From assembly GCF_001455205.1 (NCBI RefSeq), contig NZ_CP013341.1, positions 2,852,001-2,916,000 on the forward strand: a stretch of DNA of 64,000 nt. The letters are read 5' to 3'. Source of the stretch: Nitrosomonas ureae (GTDB lineage Bacteria; Pseudomonadota; Gammaproteobacteria; Burkholderiales; Nitrosomonadaceae). The first letter of the stretch is position 1. Every line of letters begins with the position of its first letter. The translations under genes and the position numbers were made by a program. Below, piece after piece: positions 9,486 through 18,856 of this stretch. The notes under the pieces were generated by a model. The model was not told the origin of the DNA. It searched no databases and saw nothing but the letters and a program-made list of their open reading frames with translations.

Positions 9486-10010
9486 ATGCCTAAATATCAA
9501 TTGATTATCATGCGACATGCCAAATCAGACTGGTCTGAAGACAATAGATCGGATTTCGATCGCCCTTTGACCAGCCGCGGAATGAAAGCGGCCAGGCAAA
9601 TGGGCAAATGGTTAAAACAATTTTTAAAACACGAGCAATACCCCATAGACCGTATCATTTGTTCTCCTGCATTACGAGCAAAACAAACTTGCCATCTGGT
9701 CGTAAGCGCGTTAAATATACCTGAAAATATTGTAAATTTTGAACCAGGAATCTACGGTGCATCCTGTGACAATCTGATCGCTCTGATCGAGCGATACAGC
9801 AAAGGAGTGCATTCATTACTCATCATTGGACATAACCCGGGTCTTGATCAATTACTCTGTTATTTATCCCAAAACCCACCCCCCGCCAACAATTGCGCTA
9901 AATTGCTGACAACCGCTGCTCTGGCTGTATTGGATTACGGAAGCAGTGTAATTTCAGTTAACGCTCATGAGGCGCAGTTGCGATACTTAATCAGGCCCAG
10001 GGAATTATGA
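9486..10010 (+). CDS. sixA: Phosphohistidine phosphatase SixA-like (copy 1)
   Basis: Starts at the ATG at 9486 (MPKYQLIIMRHAKSDW), which places the RHA/G catalytic motif near residue 9 as in the family. An ATG at 9429 would add 19 residues without homology. Further motifs are SPALRAKQT and the second catalytic histidine in LLIIGHNPGLDQLL. The histidine-phosphatase fold removes phosphate from phosphohistidine proteins such as phosphorelay HPt domains. A second, shorter SixA homologue lies at 49140-49592. The 3' end overlaps the convergent helix-hairpin-helix gene by a few bases. Confidence 0.88.
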   Translation: MPKYQLIIMRHAKSDWSEDNRSDFDRPLTSRGMKAARQMGKWLKQFLKHEQYPIDRIICSPALRAKQTCHLVVSALNIPENIVNFEPGIYGASCDNLIALIERYSKGVHSLLIIGHNPGLDQLLCYLSQNPPPANNCAKLLTTAALAVLDYGSSVISVNAHEAQLRYLIRPREL

Positions 10011-10430
10011 TTTCTTTTTATTCTTCCCTTTTTTCTTGCCCTCTTTCTTTTTATCTTTATCCTTTTTTTTCTTGTCTTTTACCTTCCGCTTATCGTCACT
10101 ACTTTTCTTCTTTTTGCTCTCATCATCAGTCTGGCTTGGTTCAGGTTGACTCACAATCTGATTTGCCACCGTTATCTTGCCTGGAGTTTTTTTAGCCTTT
10201 GCCTGTGTACCTCCGCCAGCCGCCGCTAACGGTTTAACCGGTTTGGCTTGTAAGCAATCAGCAGCCGATTTTTTTACTGCTCGTGCTCTTATCGCGCCGC
10301 TGAACCCCGGTATTTTTTGCAACTCTGTCAAACTAATTGCGGCCAATGCTTCGACTGTTCTGATTTTATGTTCAGATAAAATTTTGACTGTGATGGGACC
10401 AATTCCAGTTACATCCGTAAGCTTAAGCAT
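10005..10430 (-). CDS. Helix-hairpin-helix protein with lysine-rich tail
   Basis: 141 residues in two parts. Residues 1-60 (TDVTGIGPITVKILSEHKI, then LQKIPGFSGAIRARAV) carry two helix-hairpin-helix G-x-G motifs that usually bind the DNA backbone without sequence preference. From about residue 75 a low-complexity tail becomes almost only K with D, E, G and S, a histone-H1-like basic domain. The combination suggests a small nucleoid-associated or repair-linked DNA-binding protein. No family name is certain. It is convergent with sixA and lies upstream of no obvious partner. Confidence 0.7.
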   Translation of the reverse strand: MLKLTDVTGIGPITVKILSEHKIRTVEALAAISLTELQKIPGFSGAIRARAVKKSAADCLQAKPVKPLAAAGGGTQAKAKKTPGKITVANQIVSQPEPSQTDDESKKKKSSDDKRKVKDKKKKDKDKKKEGKKKGKNKKKS

Positions 10431-10544
10431 GACTAGGCTCCTGTTGGCTCGAAATTCTCATTATAACTGTCTGTTGGTTAAACACAATGCGCTCTGGATC
10501 AGATCTGATTTTAATAAAAAACAATCGCGGTATTTATTTCTACA

Positions 10545-10904
10545 TTATGTTTTTTTCTTCAGCAGATCCTTAAGATTGGCAAAAGGATTATGTGTAGCGA
10601 CTTCTTCTGCCTGTCTGCCATCATCACGGCCGATCGAATCTTTCAATTTGGAATGTTCATGTTCATGGCAGTAGGTGCAAAGCAGTTCCCAGTTACTGCC
10701 GTCCGGCGGATTGTCATCATGATTACTATTCTTATGATGCACTTCCAGTAACTGCAGGTTTTTGTGATCAAAGGTACGCGCGCAACGGCCGCAAACCCAG
10801 GGAAACAGTTTGAGCGCCTGCTCACGGTAGCCTTGCGCACGTTTCTCCGCATTCCGACGCGCTTCCAGAATTACTTTGTCTAATTTGCTGGGATCTTTTG
10901 CCAT
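10545..10904 (-). CDS. yajD: HNH nuclease family protein YajD
   Basis: 119 residues. The HNH core has zinc ligands in CGRCARTF and LCTYCHEHEH, and the catalytic region LLEVHHKNSNHDDNPPDGSNW. The N-terminal lead (PSKLDKVILEARRNAEKRAQGYREQALKLFPWVC) matches the YajD type. HNH proteins of this size cut DNA with a metal ion; the physiological target of YajD is unknown. It is followed downstream by the helix-hairpin-helix gene after 114 bases and preceded by the acyl-CoA synthetase gene on the same strand. Confidence 0.88.
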   Translation of the reverse strand: MAKDPSKLDKVILEARRNAEKRAQGYREQALKLFPWVCGRCARTFDHKNLQLLEVHHKNSNHDDNPPDGSNWELLCTYCHEHEHSKLKDSIGRDDGRQAEEVATHNPFANLKDLLKKKT

Positions 10905-10952
10905 TTAATCTGCTTTCTACAGTTAATAAGTTTGGATAAAAAATAATCGATT

Positions 10953-12782
10953 TCAGTGGCCTGCATACAATCTTTCAATTTCTGAATTATATTTCTCCAG
11001 CACTTTTTCCCGCTTCAACTTTAAGGTCGGTGTCAGCAAACCATTTTCAACGCTCCACGGTTCCTGCGCGACCGCGACACGGCGTATCTTGGCATAGCCC
11101 GGAAATTCACTCGTTTGGCGGGTGATTTTTTCCAACAAAATTTCCTCAGCTTGTTGCCGTTGCTGCTCGTTCGTCAAATCATCGCCCAAACCGTAATGCG
11201 CCATGAATTCTTGCCGCCGGGCAGGATTTAACACGACTAACACGCTCAAATAAGAACGGGATTCCCCGATCAACATGACCTGTTCAAATAGCGGATCGCG
11301 CAAAATCGCCGCTTCCATATCAGTCGGCGGCACTTTTTCACCAGTGGATAAAACAATAATTTCTTTTAATCGCCCCGTGATGGTGACATGACCTTGGTCA
11401 TCAATCGATGCGATATCGCCGGAATTCAACCAGCCATCCGATGAGATGACTGCCTGGGTTGCCTCCGGATTATTCCAGTAACCCAGCATCACGTTTGGAC
11501 CACGGATCAGCAATGCGTTACTCTCTCCCAGCTTGACTTCCACGCCGGGAATAGGCAGGCCGACACTGGCCGGCACATTATCCTCGAGCCGATTGGCGCA
11601 AACCACAGGACTGCTCTCGGTCATCCCATATCCTTGCAGAATCGGCAAACCAAGCCCGATAAACACGCGCGAAACCTGCGGCGATAATGCGGCACCACCG
11701 CTCATCACCATGCGCAATCGACCACCCAGTTTGCCCATCACTTTATCAGCCACCCATTTTTTCAATAGTGGCCACAACACATGTGACAGTCGCCGATACC
11801 CTCTTCCCTGTTGACACTCAAACCGGCTATAACCCACAGCAACCGCAAAATTGAATAGCCAGCGTGCAAAACCCGGGCCTTCGGCCAGTTTCGCCTGTAT
11901 GCCCGCATACACTCGTTCATAAATTCGCGGCACAGATATCATTATGGTCGGCCGGATTATCACAAGATCATCCTGCAATTGCGGAATCGAACGCGCGTAA
12001 GCAATTGTGGCGCCCGTCATCATAGGCACATAATAGCCTGCCGTTCGCTCAAAGGTATGAGACAAAGGCAAAAAAGAGAGCAGCACATCCTCGGGTAGTA
12101 CCGGGATAACTTGCAAGCAGCTGAAGGCATTGCTCAGGATATTGTGATGGCTGAGCATCACGCCTTTGGGACGCCCCGATGTGCCGGAGGTATAGATGAT
12201 CGTAGCCAGAGAATCGGGGTCACTGTCAATATGCCGAACCTCGCTGACGTGCACTGATAACCATTCCATTGCAGAAACGACACGTACGTTATCACAGGCA
12301 TCAACACTATCCGGTTCAAAAGGCCGGAGTATGACCACTCGCTGCAATCCCTCTATTTCATTGGGCAAGGTAAGAAATTGCCGCCATTGTTGCGAATTTT
12401 CCAGCAATAGTAATTTAACAGTTGCATCATTGATGACGTACGTTGCATTCTCGACTCGATCATCAACATATAACGGAATAACCACGAGCCCCAACCCCAT
12501 TGCCGCCTGCTCGAACATGACCCATTCCGGGCAATTTCTCATCATTACCGCGACCCGGTCACCGGGTACCAATGATTCCTTTGTCAAAGCTACCTGCCAT
12601 CGAGCTATATGTTGATTCATCTGTTCCCAAGTATGACTGCGCCACTGATCACTAACCGGGTCAAAATAACGATAGGCGACTGCCTGGGGCGAACGCTGCA
12701 CACGTTCCTTGAAGAGACCATCCAGTGTTTTTGCTTGCTCCACAGAAATGATGTTGCTCATTCCATTTTGTTCAATTTGCAT
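10953..12782 (-). CDS. Long-chain fatty acid-CoA ligase (AMP-forming)
   Basis: 609 residues from the ATG at 12782, chosen because a GGGGGA ribosome site lies just upstream; a GTG at 12800 is possible. Adenylate-forming motifs are TIIYTSGTSGRPKGVMLSHHN (P-loop-like A3), GYGMTESSPVV (A5), SGDIASIDDQGHVTITGRLKEII (A7-A8) and a C-terminal lysine-bearing segment. It is of the FadD15/FAA1-like bacterial group. It activates fatty acids to acyl-CoA at the inner membrane. The fadE gene lies directly upstream on the same strand with about 90 bases between, so the pair probably acts in fatty-acid turnover. Confidence 0.93.
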   Translation of the reverse strand: MQIEQNGMSNIISVEQAKTLDGLFKERVQRSPQAVAYRYFDPVSDQWRSHTWEQMNQHIARWQVALTKESLVPGDRVAVMMRNCPEWVMFEQAAMGLGLVVIPLYVDDRVENATYVINDATVKLLLLENSQQWRQFLTLPNEIEGLQRVVILRPFEPDSVDACDNVRVVSAMEWLSVHVSEVRHIDSDPDSLATIIYTSGTSGRPKGVMLSHHNILSNAFSCLQVIPVLPEDVLLSFLPLSHTFERTAGYYVPMMTGATIAYARSIPQLQDDLVIIRPTIMISVPRIYERVYAGIQAKLAEGPGFARWLFNFAVAVGYSRFECQQGRGYRRLSHVLWPLLKKWVADKVMGKLGGRLRMVMSGGAALSPQVSRVFIGLGLPILQGYGMTESSPVVCANRLEDNVPASVGLPIPGVEVKLGESNALLIRGPNVMLGYWNNPEATQAVISSDGWLNSGDIASIDDQGHVTITGRLKEIIVLSTGEKVPPTDMEAAILRDPLFEQVMLIGESRSYLSVLVVLNPARRQEFMAHYGLGDDLTNEQQRQQAEEILLEKITRQTSEFPGYAKIRRVAVAQEPWSVENGLLTPTLKLKREKVLEKYNSEIERLYAGH

Positions 12783-12872
12783 AATTTCCCCCGTAAGCAC
12801 GGATTTTATCTGAGTGTCCGCGTACTAACGATATTGCATCAGTGCTTTTTCCCGCTGCTGCGGTATTCCAAC

Positions 12873-15395
12873 TTATTTAATCGTTTCAATAGTCTTGGAT
12901 TCTTCCGTCACAGGATTGCTTTTTTTTCTGCTTGTGGTTTTAGTACTGTTCCCTGCGCTGACGATATTTGCGCCATCCGCCTCATCCGTAACATCATTAC
13001 TGATCGTGTAATTCGCGTTGATAGCGCCTTTGGCACTCATCGCCGTATTGGAATTTCCGGTTGCAGCATTGCGCAGGTCTTTGGTTTCGCTCTCAAGATC
13101 AGGTCTAAAATCATCCACTTTAATTACCTTGCTGCGTAAATCCTTGAGTTTTTCCAATAAACTTGCTTCTTCCGCGGTGATTACATTGAGCTGTAGTGCT
13201 TGAGCGATCTGCCCGTCACCATGATCGGTAATTTTGTGCAGCTTGACAGCTTCGCGCAACTTGGCTTCGATCGCCCCGCATTCGATAACACACCGTAAGG
13301 CCTGTTCCAGATCAGCCATCGGTTCATGTTCCGCAGTCGGCACATGAATACCAGCAGTCAAGCGATCACGCACGGCACCCGGTACCATCATTAGCCTGGC
13401 AACCTCGTGTGTCAACGCATCAACCGGTGGCTTGCAGCGCTTGCCGAGTGGGAAAACCAGGATTCTGAGTAACCCAACAAAGGTAAAATGCCCCGGAATA
13501 TTGGCCAGGAACTCATCAAATGCCTGCTGCATGCGATAAATGGCATCTTGCATGCACCAATGCAGCAATGGCAAATCAGAATCAGGGCGGCCATCGTCCT
13601 CAAAACGCTTCAGTGTTGCCGAGCATAAATACAGCATGCTCAGAATGTCACCTAACCTGGCGGATAATCTTTCCTTACGTTTAAGCGATCCACCCAAGCG
13701 CATCAGTCCAATATCGGCAATACACGCAAAGCTGGCGGAAAAACGTGCCAGTTGACGATAATATGTAGCGGTTTCCGGTGTGGCGCTTTCCGGCGCATTA
13801 TCCTTGATATGGTTACCAAACAATGCATACACCAAACTGTTTGCAGTATTTCGCAATGTAAACTTTGCATGCCCGATTAATGCTTCATCAAATGCCATCG
13901 ATGCGCTGTCCGGATTTTTATCATGCGCCGCATTGACTTCTCTCAACAGATAAGGATGGCAACGCAACGCACCTTGTCCGAAAATAATCATGTTACGTGT
14001 CAATATGTTAGCACCTTCAACGGTGATGCTGACAGGAATCTGCTGATAAGTACGTCCCAGATAATTTCTTGGGCCGATACAAATTCCTTTTCCACCGTGA
14101 ATATCCATGGCATCATTAATTGCTTGCCGTCCTCGCTCGGTCAAATGATATTTTACAATCGCTGAGGCCACCGAAGGTTTTTCCCCAAGATCAACTGCAG
14201 CGGCAGTCATGACACGGGCGGCATCCATCATATAGGTATTGCCGCCAATACGCCCCAATGCTTCCTCGACACCTTCAAAATAACCGATCGGTGTTTTGAA
14301 TTGTATACGCACCCGGCTATATGCACCGCTGGTGCGAGTTGCCAGTTTAGCTGCCCCCACACTGGTAGCCGGGAGTGAAATGGCGCGCCCTACAGAGAGG
14401 CAATTCATCAGCATGCGCCATCCTTGCCCGACTCCTTCTTGGCCGCCGATGATCCAATCCATTGGAACAAATACCTCTTTTCCCGAATTCGGGCCATTCT
14501 GGAATGCGCCATTCAACGGATAGTGGCGCCGACCGATATTTACACCCGGTGTATTTGTGGGGATAAGTGCCAATGTAATGCCCAGGTCTTCCTCTTTACC
14601 CAGCAACCGATCCGGATCATATAGCTTGAAGGCCAGTCCCAGAATAGTTGCAACCGGTCCCAGCGTAATATAACGCTTCTCCCAAGTTACCCGCATACCT
14701 AACACATCCGTTTTACCTTGATACTCACCGCGGCACACAATACCAAAATCCGGCATTGCTCCCGCATCGGAACCCGCTTCCGGTGAAGTGAGCGCAAAAC
14801 AAGGCACTTCCAAACCTTTTGCTAGACGCGGCAAATAATGTTCCTTTTGCATTTCGGTGCCGTAATGCAGCAGCAATTCAGCCGGCCCCAGTGAGTTCGG
14901 CACCATCACCGTTACTGCCGCCGTACCGCTGCGCGAGCCGATCTTCATTACGACCTCGGAATGAGCCAATGCTGAAAACCCGTAACCACCATATTGCTTG
15001 GGAATAATTAAACCAAAGAAACCATTTTCCTTGATGAATTGCCATACCTCAGGCGGTAAATCCTTTAATTCATGGGTAATCTTCCATTCATCCAGCATCG
15101 CACACAATTGCTCAACCGGACCCTCGAGAAATGCTTGCTCTTCTGCTGTTAACTGCGGTTTCGGATAAGCCAGTAATTTTTTCCAATCCGGCTTACCGCT
15201 GAATAAATCTCCTTCCCACCAAACTGTACCGGCATCTAGCGCCTCCTGCTCCGTTTGCGAGATTTGTGGCAACATTTTGCGAAAAATTTTCAGTATTTGA
15301 TTGGTGACCAAATAACGACGCAGCAAAGGAACCGCCAGAATCAGACCAGCGATGACAATGACGAACAGAATGACGTAGAAGAGAAACGCGAGCAT
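12873..15395 (-). CDS. fadE: Acyl-CoA dehydrogenase FadE
   Basis: 840 residues, the long FadE type. A hydrophobic N-terminal anchor (AFLFYVILFVIVIAGLILAV) is followed by the FAD-dependent core: IPKQYGGYGFSALAHSEVV, CFALTSPEAGSDAGAM, DIHGGKGIC, and ITVEGANILTRNM with the catalytic acid region. A FadE-specific helical C-terminus follows. The last 60 residues are a low-complexity N/S/T/K-rich tail. It introduces the trans-2 double bond in acyl-CoA, the first oxidation step of beta-oxidation. No fadBA is in the window. It lies upstream of the acyl-CoA ligase, so substrate activation and first oxidation are linked. Confidence 0.94.
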   Translation of the reverse strand: MLAFLFYVILFVIVIAGLILAVPLLRRYLVTNQILKIFRKMLPQISQTEQEALDAGTVWWEGDLFSGKPDWKKLLAYPKPQLTAEEQAFLEGPVEQLCAMLDEWKITHELKDLPPEVWQFIKENGFFGLIIPKQYGGYGFSALAHSEVVMKIGSRSGTAAVTVMVPNSLGPAELLLHYGTEMQKEHYLPRLAKGLEVPCFALTSPEAGSDAGAMPDFGIVCRGEYQGKTDVLGMRVTWEKRYITLGPVATILGLAFKLYDPDRLLGKEEDLGITLALIPTNTPGVNIGRRHYPLNGAFQNGPNSGKEVFVPMDWIIGGQEGVGQGWRMLMNCLSVGRAISLPATSVGAAKLATRTSGAYSRVRIQFKTPIGYFEGVEEALGRIGGNTYMMDAARVMTAAAVDLGEKPSVASAIVKYHLTERGRQAINDAMDIHGGKGICIGPRNYLGRTYQQIPVSITVEGANILTRNMIIFGQGALRCHPYLLREVNAAHDKNPDSASMAFDEALIGHAKFTLRNTANSLVYALFGNHIKDNAPESATPETATYYRQLARFSASFACIADIGLMRLGGSLKRKERLSARLGDILSMLYLCSATLKRFEDDGRPDSDLPLLHWCMQDAIYRMQQAFDEFLANIPGHFTFVGLLRILVFPLGKRCKPPVDALTHEVARLMMVPGAVRDRLTAGIHVPTAEHEPMADLEQALRCVIECGAIEAKLREAVKLHKITDHGDGQIAQALQLNVITAEEASLLEKLKDLRSKVIKVDDFRPDLESETKDLRNAATGNSNTAMSAKGAINANYTISNDVTDEADGANIVSAGNSTKTTSRKKSNPVTEESKTIETIK

Positions 15396-16088
15396 GGTGA
15401 TTTTCCCCTTAATGAGTTAAGCCTGATCAAGCTATGACATGACAGTTGTACAACTCCTGAACCAGACGTACAAAATCCAGCATCTTCTTAAAACGCTTAC
15501 AGCCTCAAATTTACATGATAATCGTTCAAATCCCTACTTTAACACCGGAGTTTTACCATTGGGTTGTTGTGTAATTTATACACTCGTAATTTTTAATACT
15601 GCGTTTGCTTTTTGATTCAATCCGTCTTTTCATATTATTTATCAATATGATATATAAAATATTTCTAATTCTGCAAAACAGAGTTCATGGCAAAATTTTA
15701 ACGCTCCGAAATTGCTTAAATTGGAAATAATCTTAACCACAATCCAATCTGAAGAGTCATTTATCTTATCGCGATTAATTGTTATTTCAGCAAATACCGA
15801 ATTTACGGGAGCCTCTATTACTATTAGCACCGAAAAGATCGGGAATAAAAAAACAAATGAGGAAAAATCAGCCCGAAAGATCTTTCTTACTTATCTTAAA
15901 TTTTTATTTGTGACAAGGGCATATCTAATTTAAATTCTAATAACATTGTTCCTGTCATTTGTTTTTGTTGACATATTATTAACATTGTCATGCCATTTTA
16001 TTAACATTTTCTTTACATTCTTATGATAACGTGCAAGCCACACTGTGTGAATTGTAAATAAATGCTTTCTTAATTGATGAGGAAAATC
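15396..16088. other. Long intergenic region between fadE and the small exported peptide
   Basis: About 690 AT-rich bases. ORFs here are short and without codon or domain signal, so I call none. The first part holds the promoter region of fadE on the minus strand. The last 130 bases hold the 11-bp phased repeat array listed separately, plus a full CTGTCAT heptamer at 15952-15958. Confidence 0.7.
15968..16022 (+). promoter_or_regulatory. Five 11-bp phased direct repeats, Pho-box-like
   Basis: Five consecutive 11-base units read TTGACATATTA, TTAACATTGTC, ATGCCATTTTA, TTAACATTTTC and TTTACATTCTT, each with (A/C)CAT at the same place. Direct repeats of a 7-base motif plus 4 AT-rich bases at 11-bp spacing are the layout of PhoB/OmpR-family response-regulator sites; the PhoB heptamer is CTGTCAT, present exactly at 15952. 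TATGAT at 16022 can serve as a -10 element. The array lies 66 bases upstream of the small-peptide start. The periodicity is observed; the regulator is inferred. Confidence 0.5.
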
Positions 16089-16343
16089 ATGTTTATAAAA
16101 ATTTTTTTAGCTTTGTCTTTAGGGTTGAGTGTGTCATGTTTTGCCGAATCGGATAGCAGTAAATCAAAATTGTTGATTGAACCGGATCAACAAAAAAGAT
16201 CATCGACTGAAACCAATCAACAAAAAAAAACCACCCAATCTAATTCATCAACAGAGCATACAGGCTCTCCTCAATCATCTCAGGATACCAATCAAAACAA
16301 TCAACCATCAATGATTGAGTATTGTAGAAAACATACTTGCTAA
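16089..16343 (+). CDS. Small exported N/Q/S/T-rich protein
   Basis: 84 residues from the ATG at 16089, which has a GAGG ribosome site 6-7 bases upstream; earlier in-frame TTG and ATG codons lack one. The N-terminus is a good Sec signal (IKIFLALSLGLSVSCFA, cut before ESD). The mature part is about 65 residues, almost entirely S, T, N, Q, K, E and P, so likely disordered. It ends in MIEYCRKHTC with two cysteines that could form a disulfide or bind metal. I recognise no family. The carbonic anhydrase start follows after 31 bases, so they are probably co-transcribed. Confidence 0.6.
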   Translation: MFIKIFLALSLGLSVSCFAESDSSKSKLLIEPDQQKRSSTETNQQKKTTQSNSSTEHTGSPQSSQDTNQNNQPSMIEYCRKHTC

Positions 16344-16374
16344 TTCAATTACTACATGCGATCGGAGTGAATTC

Positions 16375-17169
16375 ATGAATACGAAAATAATCAGAAACCT
16401 GGCTTCTGCAATTTTTACATGCTACGCAACCCTGGCTGTTTCCGCTCCACCCCATTGGAGTCATGATGAGCAGGCTACCTGGTGGGCAATTCAGGATACA
16501 ACGCAAAACGTACCATTGAACTATCCTTATGCGGATTGCGGCGTGGGCAAGCATCAGTCTCCAATTGATCTCGCTACTGTGAACATCAACGATTCAAAGC
16601 CTCTCAATAAACTCGCCGCCTTATACGATACTGACACACCAGTTTTTTTTAATAGCGGTCATGGTGTACAGGTTAATACATCAGAAAATTACACGGGCGC
16701 ATTAATGATTGGAGAAGAGTCTTTTCCATTGATTCAGTTTCATTTTCATGAACCCAGTGAACATGTCGTAGGCGGCAAAAATTTTCCAGCGGAGCTACAT
16801 TATGTACATATTAATGAAGATGGGAGAATTATAGTCTTAGCTGTCGCTATTGATGTCGGTGAAGAAAATGCGATATTTGAAACCATACTCAACAACACCC
16901 CGCATGAAGAAGGCGGGCAGAATTCAAGTTCCGGCATTCAGATCAATCCAGCACAGCTGCTTCCTGATCTGGATGCTGCAAACTTGGATTACTATACAAT
17001 TGCAGGTTCATTAACTACTCCGCCATGCAGCGAGGGGGTGCAATGGTATCTACTGCCCAAAGTTATTACAATCTCGGCTGCACAACTTGAACAGCTTAAA
17101 GGGTTTTATACCAATAATGCGAGAGCCCCTCAAGGTTTGAATGGACGATCCTTGCTTTCAACGCAATAA
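16375..17169 (+). CDS. Alpha-type carbonic anhydrase, periplasmic
   Basis: 264 residues from the ATG at 16375 (MNTKIIRNLASAIFTCYATLAVSA), giving a Sec signal cut near VSA-PPHW; an ORF extension upstream overlaps the peptide gene and is not needed. Alpha-class marks are KHQSPIDL, the zinc histidines in QFHFHEPSEH and ELHYVH, and GSLTTPPCSEGVQW. The enzyme interconverts CO2 and bicarbonate in the periplasm, useful for an autotroph that fixes CO2. It follows the small exported protein within 31 bases and probably shares its promoter with the phased repeats. Confidence 0.94.
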   Translation: MNTKIIRNLASAIFTCYATLAVSAPPHWSHDEQATWWAIQDTTQNVPLNYPYADCGVGKHQSPIDLATVNINDSKPLNKLAALYDTDTPVFFNSGHGVQVNTSENYTGALMIGEESFPLIQFHFHEPSEHVVGGKNFPAELHYVHINEDGRIIVLAVAIDVGEENAIFETILNNTPHEEGGQNSSSGIQINPAQLLPDLDAANLDYYTIAGSLTTPPCSEGVQWYLLPKVITISAAQLEQLKGFYTNNARAPQGLNGRSLLSTQ

Positions 17170-17439
17170 TTGCCTGTAGTATTGACACTGCTACCCAGTA
17201 ATTAACGCTGCAGAAATAAGCCGTCCGAATATTTCTCATGCGATGCTATTATTCTTCGGCAGTGTCAATTTGTGATTTCTCCTGCTCTTGCCGCAGTTTG
17301 ATGTCAACAAGCTCCGGGTTTGCGAATTTAATCAGATTTCTTCACGGAAGTAACAAAATTTGTATGAGCTTGTCTGCGTCTTTTAGATTACAAGCAAAAA
17401 GTTGAGCAGCTTGGTCAGTACCACATCAGCAATGATGAT

Positions 17440-18593
17440 GTGATGCCAGTTTGAGCAGCGATAACACCGGAGCTTGTGCCCAGGAACGAACTACAATCCG
17501 CTATTGCATTAACAGCCTGGGTATCAATGTAGCGCGTACAATTGGTCCGGCATTGGCCGGAATAATTGTATCCTTTGCCGGAACCGGTGCCGTATTTGTT
17601 TTGAATGCGCTCACGTATTTTCTTGTCAATTTCACTTTGTTTCTCTGGCAGCGCGAGGCGATCAGTGAATTACCAAGCGAGCGATTCTTTAGTGCATTAC
17701 GCTTTGGCTTCCGTTTTGCACGCCATGCACCAGACCTCCTGGCGGCCATCATTCGCGGATTCGGTTTTTTCTATTCGCGAGTGCGTCCCGGGCTCTATTA
17801 CCGCTGTTAGCCAAGAACCTGGAAAATGGTGGACCGCAGACATTTGGCATTCTGGTAGCTTCCATCGGTGTTGGGGCTGTCATTGGTGCTTTCTTGCTAC
17901 CCAAGCTGCGTGAAAAAATTTCACGCGATATGTTAGTCGCATTAGCGGCAATCGCGTACGCATTTACCATGTTTGTATTAGCAAACATCGAGCAGCTAAT
18001 TTTTTGTGTTTGGCGATGGGTGTGAGTGGTATTGCATGGATTGCTGTCTTATCATCACTCCAGGCTGCGGCACAAATGACGCTACCTAATTGGGTGCGGT
18101 CACGTGGACTTGCTATTTTTATGGCGATTTTCATGGGTTCCATGACAACCGGCAGTTTGTTATGGGGCAAGGTCGCAGAAATTACAAGCATTTTAGAGGC
18201 ATTAATGACAGCAGCAATCGGTGCAGTGACAACTGCATTGCTTACTTGGCGTTGGCACATCGGTGGTATCGAGAAAGTCGACCTCACTCGCTTGATGCAT
18301 GGGCCGGCATCCATGGTACATGATAGCGTGACGCATGATCGTGGGCCGGTTCTGGTAACGATTCAATATGCGGTTCAAAGCGATAAAACAAGCGCATTCT
18401 TAACCATGATTCGCGAACTCAGTAAGCGTCGCCGCCGCGATGGTATCTTTACCTGGGGGTGTTTGAGCATACCGAAAAACCGAATCACTTTATAGAATCC
18501 TTTTACGTCAACTCCTGGCTCCAGCATCTCCGTCAACACGAACGCGGGACTCATGCAAATCGTAGCAGACAGAACTTCGTACACTACTCATAA
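17440..18593 (+). pseudogene. Decayed MFS exporter (MFS_3/EntS-like)
   Basis: Pieces of one protein are spread over at least three frames. First comes VMPV-stop-AAITPELVPRNELQSAIAL, then after a shift near 17500 the stretch NSLGINVARTIGPALAG. Next are transmembrane segments to about 17810, then a shifted stretch with LVASIGVGAVIGAFLLPKL. Another shift near 17998 leads to MGVSGIAWIAVLSSLQAAAQ, and the C-terminal soluble domain (GPVLVTIQYAV) is shifted once more near 18460 before ending FYVNSWLQHLRQHERGT at 18593. The N-terminal half of the transporter is missing. This layout (12-helix MFS_3 plus a C-terminal ferredoxin-like domain) is common in intact betaproteobacterial homologues. An in-frame stop and several shifts make it a true pseudogene. 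Confidence 0.85.
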
Positions 18594-18732
18594 ACGGCAG
18601 TGGACCTGTAGTCACTCACTAAGTAGCACCTAAATCCACCACGGAACGAACAAAAAGATAAAAATCCGACCATTGATTCTGTAAAGGGATTAGTTTATTG
18701 CTTTCAGAAAATGCAACAAAACCGATAAAGCA

Positions 18733-18752
18733 CCCCGCCGCAAGCAGCGGGG
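18733..18752. repeat. Solitary IS200/REP-like hairpin
   Basis: CCCCGC and GCGGGG pair around a loop with GCAAG, and the hairpin is followed by TATTA. The hairpins that flank the IS200-like transposase at 29590 and 30077 share the CCCCG...GCAAG...CGGGG plan, and the first also continues TATTA. It is therefore likely a leftover element end or a mobilised REP-type hairpin rather than a terminator; no U-run follows. It sits 140 bases after the decayed MFS gene. Confidence 0.55.
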
Positions 18753-18856
18753 TATTAACTACGCTTTACAATCAGGTGGTTCTCAATCAGCTTTCGTCCC
18801 AAGGAACGAGAAATTGAATCCACACAGATTAAAGTTTGACCATAGAGAGCTTATCG

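Noticed and set aside
15642..15933. Small ORFs on both strands upstream of the phased repeats
   Set aside because: Very AT-rich, no ribosome site and no recognisable sequence pattern.
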